IMG/VR virus record: IMGVR_UViG_3300007609_001138
Coordinates: 1 to 64,000 of that record
From: a virus
DNA length: 64,000 bases
Direction: 5' to 3' (one strand)
Below the pieces are notes generated by a model. It had not been told where the DNA came from. It saw only the letters and a program-made list of their open reading frames with translations, and made no database searches. The translations under genes and the position numbers were made by a program. Shown one piece after another: positions 60,501-64,000 of the stretch (position 1 is its first letter; each line of letters opens with the position of its first letter).

Positions 60501-62645
60501 ATTAAGTGTATAATCTTCAGTAATGTCAAATGTTTCGCCGTCGACCTGCACCAACAGTTGGCTGGTACTTGTGATACTGAGTCCATCATTGGCTGTAGGA
60601 GAAGTATCTCCAAAATCAAACTGAACACTGCTGCCATCTCCGTCAAAGGTTCTTGCGACTGGACTTGTAGCAGCAGTGTCAACAAAGGTTACGTCGTAAA
60701 TTTTATCGCGAACATCTCTGTCTTCATCTGCTGCAAATATAACTCTTGTACCGTCAATGAAACTGTATCCGTCAATGGTGTAACCAGTGGTTCCGTTGAT
60801 GTTACTGAATGCATCAGTTTCCTGATCATCAACAATGTTCACTGGTGCTTTTGATGCTGTGCCGAAATTGAACAAACGTATACCAGGACGGAATTCGAGA
60901 ATAGGTCTCTTGGCTCTTAAAAGATTGTCTAGGTTTGCTTCAGTGTTGTTGTATTCTGCACTAGCAAGAACCACATCAATGTGAAACCATCTGTTGCTGC
61001 GTGTCCATGGATTTAGATCCTTGCTTTGTTTGCTGACTGTGATATAATCTCTCTCCAACGGCTGATTCAGTGCTTGATCAAATGGTGTGCTGTCAAACGA
61101 CTGTAGATCATAGCTGTCTTGTCGATTGTTTGTGTAGGTCTCAGGGGTTACATAATTGCCCACAGGCAAAAACTCAATGCTGTCTCCTACACCATAAACA
61201 TAGTATGTTTCCCCTTCATAACTGGCAGGGAATGTGTTTCCGCGGAAAGTGACTTTTAGTCCATTGGTTAGCACAACACCATTTGGACTGGTATAGGCTG
61301 TTTGTCCAATAATATTGTCTATGTCTAGAGTTTGCTGACCTTCTTGATCAACTAAAAATATTCTACCAAACTTGTCTTCGCTAGTGCCATCTTGATAGTA
61401 TAGCACATCTTTTGCAGCAGTTAGCAGTGGCACTGGTTTAAAGTATCCATCAGTGTCTCTGTAGTAGTAGAGATTACCTCTTTCACTGCCGAACTGAACC
61501 TGTAACTTGGTTTCTTTTGCTACAGTTCTTAGAGGGCTCAATGACAGGTACGGATTGTTACCATCTTCGTCATAACGATAACTGATTAACCAAACACCAT
61601 AGCGTTGATCCTGATCAGTGATTTCTGTGTGCAGATCAAACCCAGGCACATCATATGTTCCCAGTGCACCGTCTAGCGGATCTGGGTCTGTTGTATCAGC
61701 CGTTCTAATTACCGAATCAAAAGTCTGACGATAAAACCAGCCTCCTTGTTCGGCACTGGCACTCTGATCTAGGAAGATGACAGTACGATTGTCAAGATCC
61801 ACAATGTCGTCGATGCCATTGTGTTGCTCAACAAGATCACTGAGAAATACACCATCAATTTCATTAAATTTCAATGTTGTTGCCAACGTTGCTGGCAAAT
61901 TGTCTGTCATGTCAGTGAAGTAATTTTGCGCAGATCTTTGCGGCACATTGAATGTAACCTTGCCATTGCGTGTGCCATTGTTTACTGCGCCAAGCACTTC
62001 CCGGCTGCTTCTTTGCGGATTGCTATCTAGTGTGCCGTCGGCACCGGGCTCGCTTTGTATCCAAAATCCAGCATCTTGGTTAACTGAAAATTCATAACTG
62101 CCGCCACGCACCAGTGTAATGTCGGGATTATCGCCACTGGTTCCAGAAAATTCATATCCAGTGCTGGTATCAGTGACTTGTAAATCATCGCTGAGCGCAA
62201 TTTCACTGGCTTGTACGTCAACAGGATCTGGACCGTTGGGCAACCAGTAGTACTGACTGAAGTTGCTGAATTTATCTAGGTCAACAAAAGGATCCCAACT
62301 GTAGCGTTGTGCACGGAAAAGTTGATCTGGTCTGTTGCTGTTACCGCCTTGATTTTCAACAGTGTTTAGAAGTTCTGGATATGTTACTACATCGTCTGCT
62401 GTTTGTTGATCCTGTTTAAGAAATACCACACTGGGTTCAAGTTGAAAATCAGTTCTGGTCTTGTTTGGCTCTTGAACATAGTAGTCATTAGCATCGATGC
62501 CTTCTCCGTAGCGTCTACCTACATATCCTTGTACTCTGCGAAATTCTGGCTCACTGGTTAATTGCTCAAGTGTAGCAGCTAGTAATTTTTTATTTGCAGG
62601 AGTTTGAAATACCTGCGGTAAGAATTTATCTGGGCTTAGTGCCAT
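48540..62645 (-). CDS. Giant baseplate/tail structural protein (4701 aa)
   Basis: A single 14.1-kb frame that follows the gp6-like gene with a one-base TAATG overlap. The first ~130 residues (MALSPDKFLPQVFQT, FRRVQGYVGRRYG, YYVQEPNKTRT) are unique, followed by many beta-rich, Asp/Thr/Ser-rich modules, including repeated short blocks of the type IEVQLGDNIIAYTDYTVDL, each about 60-70 residues. Residues ~2250-3050 hold FG-GAP-like propeller repeats. Near 4000, paired GGTGY and GSGYTETP modules appear, and the C-terminal 150 residues contain a TDATVIYVENANNLP domain. From memory, giant proteins of this kind occur next to gp6 in T4-like marine phages; it is probably a baseplate appendage that contacts the host surface. 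Confidence 0.85.
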   Translation of the reverse strand: MALSPDKFLPQVFQTPANKKLLAATLEQLTSEPEFRRVQGYVGRRYGEGIDANDYYVQEPNKTRTDFQLEPSVVFLKQDQQTADDVVTYPELLNTVENQGGNSNRPDQLFRAQRYSWDPFVDLDKFSNFSQYYWLPNGPDPVDVQASEIALSDDLQVTDTSTGYEFSGTSGDNPDITLVRGGSYEFSVNQDAGFWIQSEPGADGTLDSNPQRSSREVLGAVNNGTRNGKVTFNVPQRSAQNYFTDMTDNLPATLATTLKFNEIDGVFLSDLVEQHNGIDDIVDLDNRTVIFLDQSASAEQGGWFYRQTFDSVIRTADTTDPDPLDGALGTYDVPGFDLHTEITDQDQRYGVWLISYRYDEDGNNPYLSLSPLRTVAKETKLQVQFGSERGNLYYYRDTDGYFKPVPLLTAAKDVLYYQDGTSEDKFGRIFLVDQEGQQTLDIDNIIGQTAYTSPNGVVLTNGLKVTFRGNTFPASYEGETYYVYGVGDSIEFLPVGNYVTPETYTNNRQDSYDLQSFDSTPFDQALNQPLERDYITVSKQSKDLNPWTRSNRWFHIDVVLASAEYNNTEANLDNLLRAKRPILEFRPGIRLFNFGTASKAPVNIVDDQETDAFSNINGTTGYTIDGYSFIDGTRVIFAADEDRDVRDKIYDVTFVDTAATSPVARTFDGDGSSVQFDFGDTSPTANDGLSITSTSQLLVQVDGETFDITEDYTLNLATQTITFTTAPDDGSLIRLTRLEIINLVPASDSDVSVDQCVVQLNGVENQGLSYRFDGSNWVSTQQKTSTNQAPLFDVFDQNGVSFSDTEIYPSTTFVGNKLFSYGTGTGAEDPNLGFALKYLNINNVGDIVFENSYYTESFVNVVDRESIVTPVANGYVHQYSDRTDYSRLIGWQTMVSDLNTTQIITQTYTQGQQFTIDVVPNQTASVTPVKVIVNNEYVDPSQYSYTTDTNSTAFVFNTEPESGSSITVEIISSQTSEIGQYSVPANLEFNPLNENSAELTLGTIRKHFNSIGRNLQNLEGNVNGRNNIRDLGNVIPFGDKLLQHSAPVPFQGIFSRDKELDLQTAVAYSASEYEKFKTLVVDTYTRNEFPTETVPEILDAVLETIAVGKTENSPFFWTDMIPNGPVTTTAVTVSQITTPIFDLTRGYDFANANYNGVLIYLNGTQLINGRDYVIVNNEPRVTITASLAVGDQLIINEYDQTYGSYMPSTPTKLGMYPSWQPRMFYDNSYVEEQLVIRGHDGSITTAYGDDRDLLILELEKRIYNNLKTSGAIPLTEADVVPGQFRDTGYSLQEVNQFLSPILLSWTSYNRLDVKTQNYDAANGFTYNYSQSTGKLDNELQVGNWRGIFNYYYDTDTPHLTPWEMLGITVQPSWWQDQYGAPPYTSGNLVLWKDLAQGLIDEPGNPRVDARYIRPDLLDVIPVDGEGNLLDPLTVLIQNYDFNSFNRPYVVGDQGPVETAWRRSSAYPFALTRLFAAFRPSQFYGLNIDRDLYQFNTEFNQYLVNNRGRFNVSNIVVYGSGVAKHSYLNWVVDYNKQRGINSQQLIENLVNNFDVRLSYRLASFTDKTYVNFLLEKTSPNSTNSSFLVPDESYAVLLHKNQPIDTVKYSSVIIQRTDSGYAVFGNAITEPNFEILVSRVDGNYKTVSVGDTTVRLNQTYTNNISLVPYGYEFKSVAGVADFLYSYGRRLELAGFVFDNTVNGVELNWDQMVTEFLSWVQQGWETTAAININPGAKQLKITRDLQEANNVFAMPNALLDVNQLQVSNRSTVIDRLDNTITIRVLDDTVIGFLNLEFTNTEHCAVFDNITVFNDLLYQPITGDRQSRISLNGQVSANWNGRLDVPGFFLNEDNIVEWQENRKYSKGEIVLFKNKYWSAAQVIEPSATFQFSKWIQSDYSRIATGLLPNLATRGRELAEYYDNKQVVLGRDADLLATGLIGFRPRSYMTDINLNDVTQVGVYSTFIQNKGTPTAAEAFRQADLVKEQAEYRVYENWALKKAAYGASDNRRYFEIQLDPDLLTTNPSVITISQPGDAVESNQNVLLRNLYKTSKKYANVNILPTTFATLRGFPTAGYVNNEDIDIQVFDNDNLTNINPREISAGTVIWLAKKNSYDWTVYRATRSSAIPVRIDDTLRGSIRITFDKDHGLIKNDVFCLKLFQANLNAVYRIEQVNSPREVLVEGSVPGSESTITGSGVILKFDTVRVEQPSDISELPFVQNLVSGDRIWVDNDINGRWQTIQKNQPYTGLNDTLASDLPSVDQQYGHSVAQSVDTIYSLVGAPGYSSTGSVWNYGFTEQGFYSRSEIVNLAEYANNANFSQLGFSTKIGQDEWAVSGAPDQGGAGGVALVLRKADNETEYSAHQLLTPPNHTADNHEFGYSVAMSRNSNWIYVGAPGRNTVYAYQLIELESQSVSYTGDGTTTEYSFQNAIVVDQDTEIEVQLGDNIIAYTDYTVDLANQLLTFDTAPSDDTAITIRRRTVTTDEGDGSSVSFDLQGRADKRDIFTATTADSIRIDVDGEIQQAGVDYTMAVAGTVVFTSAPIDGAEITYTAISYYEPMSSGITVAGLDSTARFGHSVTTTTDGRQVMIGTPGGSGADADEGTVYLFDRSAFNTVIQSDSTSTIDFLNTLDGTASVYLNNVRQRDADLYTNGTYEIVGGNSVRFLSEINQGPFYVDGTSASGPTAGDAGLFYPLYLLESAAESADQGTGPMGAGAHAMTFAEYPGTTFYMPNSDTNHGESFVPSTIPPYQDPLSGEIRVGLDTGDVVAVETNQFNLVQTVTADDATAQARFGFSVDQCPTNCSLYIGAPQNSTQGPDTGSVERWVNQARAYGAITSAQTVTSVTPGNSVRINDINVEFTGSTLANVVDDINGTVGLSNIQASAVDNKLRISVINMLAVSELDQIRICPGLSNPADTGLAELFLAPMAHTQTIYSPQPTDFGYFGQVVDIDTNADSLVVSATNNDLTAPSTWVNDDTTFDSKTTRFIDNTSRCGAVFTFDYLPSYQISVDNPGKFLFGQLIYTNSLAPADQFGFAVNQTSGRLMVGALGTDDFSTADIGSVYVFDNSTRSPAWAVERQQKAAVETDLLNSVFLYDRRSKTELIYLDWVDPQRGKILGAAAENINYNGSVDPAFYTAGSVHNVGKPWRQEHLGEIWWNTENVRFIDYDQGSPIYASRTAGTVFPGSSVDIYQWTSSRVPPSQYSGPGLPYSVSSYSTSATLNDSGTFETVYYFWVTGLNTVARSHDKTLSTNAVAQYILDPRSSGISYITALRNNALALYNVEQYLGSGDTVLHVEYDETKNDSPVHVEYDLFQENKPDQFIDDRLFRKFLDSYSGADTDGNRVPDPDLRDADKYGIQFRPRQSMFEDRLVALKNYIQFANRVLQSVPVAESKTFNKLFSAEPIPEKTDTNKSWNKQVADLTELGYQDINSESVGYRYLVLTDSDNRNRWTIYEITLVEGTSTRELSLKAVQTYDTTEFWNYVNWYATGYSNSTVAYKEVENVADLSSLRVIPGTLIKVKDNSQGQWELYNYSQNNAWTRVGVQNGTIQISDSVFDYAIGKFGFDSEVFDAQYFDQEPIVETRRIIESINEELFINDLVASRNEAVTLTFKYVLSEQIAPDWLYKTSLIDVDHSLRVLQPFQIYKPDNQDFVRDYINEVKPYRTKIRDFNLTYAGEDQFSGDITDFDLPAYFNEAQNKFTSPILDNELRYESSLPDSSEVWQSFPYNQWYGTYLLALSSIEIVSGGTGYTVEPEVTVSGNADVPAVARARINAIGNVISVEIVSSGSGYTETPVVTFSGGNGTGAQARPIMQVNNVRTMSTVMKFDRNEYTTSIIGWQADVAYNNGVLVRYLNKVYTADALILIRIADTDGVVTVTELKSSGINNYQVVVDVPLGDISTTTVTRNGTVLTEGVDYTVSFETLLQSVFTFTESAIDNSPSGRSTFEPNDWTLTDAATLSGVDRTMGLYDPDLEDAGLQLSQLINGVEYPGVQVYGPGWELIDPTSGYDIDVAYSSNYSDTYLGTNLDDINVDGGDYIDTYHSHAPEELVPGSMFDTLSMLVSSTPGADYLDRGHAWPVDHRVYEITSGNQTLDWGSNSVEVPYNIVVRNLKSGQTLYEDTYYTVDYINHTIDLFAGAGSGSFVVVDIYGLGGGNQLDRTSVVGSNIVDNTVNMPVDFDQVQDAVIFINGAEITDFALTEADNGTLDIVFDQVYGSTDYIAITVMGNQTPYYEYSSMAPQRFVIDGSSRQFDLDANRQGPTYQNMLVEVDGTRLRPPTGVEYIGDASTTSFDTDPNSETPGNGIADNQIQVYVDYVPLTLGVDFTVLPNDGSSIPRTVVLTTTPAEGSVVQIYVNTDSDYSLTGNLLVIDDNVNLEDSQEIAVYTYQDSRQLNMLTKVFIGPTETETPAVARFDEFPFDSTSFDGQAAVASTTLEFDLGRAGVKTDAVWVTVNGSYITPGDEFTVTAGIDTSFLTLSVPAIDTDDVIAVTMYTDNRVQDSIQFRLFDDMRNNRSLLRVLPTTQTVLTQDLATDATVIYVENANNLPGADPANGEFGILLVNGERITYREIDFVNNTVTGLRRGTAGTGVFNHSAGSVVYDATPSQRLQSEYQDQYQSATLSADTSTLEYTATGVSAGSADEVEVYVGGITVSQGYTVDLLDPVTITFDEPVADGLDILIRVRKSQSLYAPGSDLPLQLQTTGGARFIRGL
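53540..55880 (-). repeat. FG-GAP-like beta-propeller repeats in the giant protein
   Basis: At least five units share the form (F)G-(H/Y/F)-S-V-x(6-10)-(V/I)-GAP-x(5-12)-G-S-V: for example GHSVAQS with LVGAPGYS, FGYSVAMS with YVGAPGR, FGHSVTTT with MIGTPGG, FGFSVDQC with YIGAPQN and FGFAVNQT with MVGALGT. Spacing is 45 to over 250 residues because other beta modules are inserted. Such propellers bind glycans or proteins in known families, so a host-recognition role is plausible. Confidence 0.7.
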
Positions 62646-64000
62646 TAGTAACTGCTGCCTCCGCCGTTTGATGATCCACCTGTTGGTGCTGTTGTACCTG
62701 TACTGCTAACATTAAACCCACTTACTGACGTAACACTAGCCGAGCCTCCGTTTTCTGAACTGGTGCTTTGTCCGGTTCTCAGTGTAGCACTGTTTAAACT
62801 TGCTACCACTTCTATGTCGCTGATCTGCGCAGCATTTACAAAAATTTCATTTGGCTGAGCTTTTAACTCGTAAAGATCTCCAAATACCAGCGTACTGTCA
62901 TTGGGTACCAGCACAACACTGCTGACAATGTCACCAAGTTGCTGCTGTAAATAACCTGCTAGTTCACTGAAGTAAAAGGTTTGTCCAAAATCCCATTTGT
63001 CAATATCAAAGTAAGCGTCCATTTCGCTTAGTACTCGACTTTTTATTTCGCTACTGCTTATCACAGCGTCAACCAGTGGAACTACTTTTATTGTGGCTTG
63101 CAGTTCTCTTGCTGCCTTTTCACCAAACAATGGTTTAAATGTAACACTGTTGATTACAATATTATCACTGAGCATCTTGTAGTCTTGCAACCCGCTGTAT
63201 TCTGCGGTTAACGTGTCAATGTTTGGTTGCTCAGGTTGTGCTACTGTACCGGTAGTGTCCACAATGTAGTTTCTGTATGCTTGATAGTAACTGGCAGTAA
63301 CCACATACAAATCAATGGTATTGCTAAACGCAGGATCAATTCTACGTGTGTTAGGACTGTTGTGTCTATACTGGAAATACAATCCGCCGCGGCCGGTTTT
63401 CTTGCTGTATTCGCCATCTGTGTCCAGCACCAGTGTTCTATTGTTGTCAACATCAACATCCAGTGTATAAAACCGATCGTCGGTGTATGCATAAAACACT
63501 TGACCTTCCACAAAGCGATTCTTGACCAGTTCTATGTCGTCCAGTGTAGCATAGGCTGCATTTACCGTGCTCTCTGCTAGCGGAAGATCTCTCACTAGAT
63601 TGTCAAAGTCTTGAACTTCTTGGAAAAACACTGTTCGCAGTGCAATATCACTTTGATCAGGATCAACCACTTCGTCAAAGAAGTCTGGGTTGTCAGCAAA
63701 TCCATCACTGTTATTGTCTGTATAACTCACAGTAACCACAAAGTCGTTTACAAATCCATCGCTGGTTACAGGTTGATCAACGATATCAACTTCAACATCG
63801 TTGTTCAACGGAGTGCTGGAAGTTGGTTGATTGTTGATTTTTAGAATCTTAACAAAATCATCTATCACTGTGCCTGTTTTGCTGTCGTATATTCTGCGAT
63901 CGCCGTCAAAGTAAAAACGTGTTTCGATAACACTTGCAAAATAATAGTTCAAACTTCTTGAACGTACACTGTAAATTTCACCGTCGGTGGTAAATTTCAC
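62645..64000 (-). CDS. Baseplate wedge protein, T4 gp6-like (C-terminal part)
   Basis: The gene runs off the right edge, so the true start is not seen. The visible 451 residues hold beta-rich domains, then a Y-x-A-Y-R-N-Y-I block, MLSDNIVINSVTFKPLFG, and AAQISDIEVV near the end, followed by a Gly/Ser-rich tail (about 50 residues). The IVINSVTFKPLFGEK and EMDAYFDIDKWDFGQTFYFSE blocks fit the C-terminal part of gp6/baseplate J-type wedge subunits, which form the inner baseplate ring. The Ser/Gly tail is unusual. It overlaps the giant gene by one base. Confidence 0.75.
   Translation of the reverse strand: MKFTTDGEIYSVRSRSLNYYFASVIETRFYFDGDRRIYDSKTGTVIDDFVKILKINNQPTSSTPLNNDVEVDIVDQPVTSDGFVNDFVVTVSYTDNNSDGFADNPDFFDEVVDPDQSDIALRTVFFQEVQDFDNLVRDLPLAESTVNAAYATLDDIELVKNRFVEGQVFYAYTDDRFYTLDVDVDNNRTLVLDTDGEYSKKTGRGGLYFQYRHNSPNTRRIDPAFSNTIDLYVVTASYYQAYRNYIVDTTGTVAQPEQPNIDTLTAEYSGLQDYKMLSDNIVINSVTFKPLFGEKAARELQATIKVVPLVDAVISSSEIKSRVLSEMDAYFDIDKWDFGQTFYFSELAGYLQQQLGDIVSSVVLVPNDSTLVFGDLYELKAQPNEIFVNAAQISDIEVVASLNSATLRTGQSTSSENGGSASVTSVSGFNVSSTGTTAPTGGSSNGGGSSY

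Noticed and set aside
1-64000. Cyanophage assignment
   Set aside because: Several proteins recall cyanophage families, but no psbA, hli or other photosynthesis gene is present and FdxA is of proteobacterial type, so the host is left open.
1-64000. CRISPR array, integrase or insertion sequence
   Set aside because: No spaced direct repeats, recombinase motif or terminal inverted repeats with a transposase were found.

Overview
The window is part of a T4-like tailed phage genome (Caudoviricetes, myovirus), probably from a marine or other aquatic host. Evidence for this is a T4 gp4-type head-completion nuclease, a gp6-like baseplate wedge protein, a 4701-residue baseplate/tail protein, two tail-fibre genes with a shared N-terminus, and repeated TAAATA boxes that match the -10 element of T4 late promoters (consensus TATAAATA). 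Genes are packed with 1-20 nt overlaps and no gene-free stretch exceeds about 100 bases. No photosynthesis gene, integrase or transposase is visible. The FdxA-type 7Fe ferredoxin resembles proteobacterial ones, so a proteobacterial host is a guess, not a demonstration.

Layout. 1-3.98 kb (+): small unknown proteins, tRNA-Trp, tRNA-Asn and tRNA-Cys, ClpP, gp4, then a run of small accessory proteins. 3.98-9.3 kb (+): two radical SAM enzymes, an RNase H-like DUF458 protein, a methyltransferase and two unknowns. 9.3-11.75 kb (+): a tail-fibre protein with a C-terminal Peptidase_G2-like autoprocessing domain. 11.75-16.1 kb (+): a MoxR AAA+ ATPase and its VWA/metallopeptidase-like partner, each with a strong sigma70-type promoter (TTGACA, 17 nt, -10), separated by a StrG-like oxygenase fusion and two small genes. 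16.1-18.8 kb (+): three conserved hypotheticals, ThyX and an SGNH-hydrolase-like protein. 18.78-45.44 kb (-): a 26-kb accessory island, interrupted by two + strand genes (21.8-23.95 kb). 45.5-64 kb (-): tail fibres, the giant protein and the gp6-like protein.

The standout is the accessory island. It holds eight radical SAM genes (ten in the window), seven of them with auxiliary Fe-S cysteines placed before the radical SAM core. A 7Fe ferredoxin and a ferredoxin-NADP reductase sit beside them, a plausible NADPH -> Fpr -> FdxA -> [4Fe-4S] route for reducing these enzymes. Interleaved are an amidinotransferase, a NodU/CmcH-type carbamoyltransferase, a TagD-like cytidylyltransferase, several glycosyltransferase-like proteins, a methyltransferase, an SGNH hydrolase and a possible sulfotransferase. 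With the oxygenase at 13 kb this looks like a phage-borne pathway that builds or decorates a sugar or peptide moiety. The target (virion glycan, tail fibre, host surface or small molecule) is not shown by the sequence.

Regulation. Structural genes carry TAAATA late boxes. The island appears to be read from a single sigma70-like promoter at 45.45 kb that lies inside a perfect 15-bp inverted repeat, and the MoxR and VWA genes have their own sigma70-like promoters. This suggests host-polymerase (early or middle) expression for those genes against late expression for the structural genes. A perfect terminator after MoxR has a late box in its loop, so late transcripts started there would lack one stem arm and could not form the hairpin.
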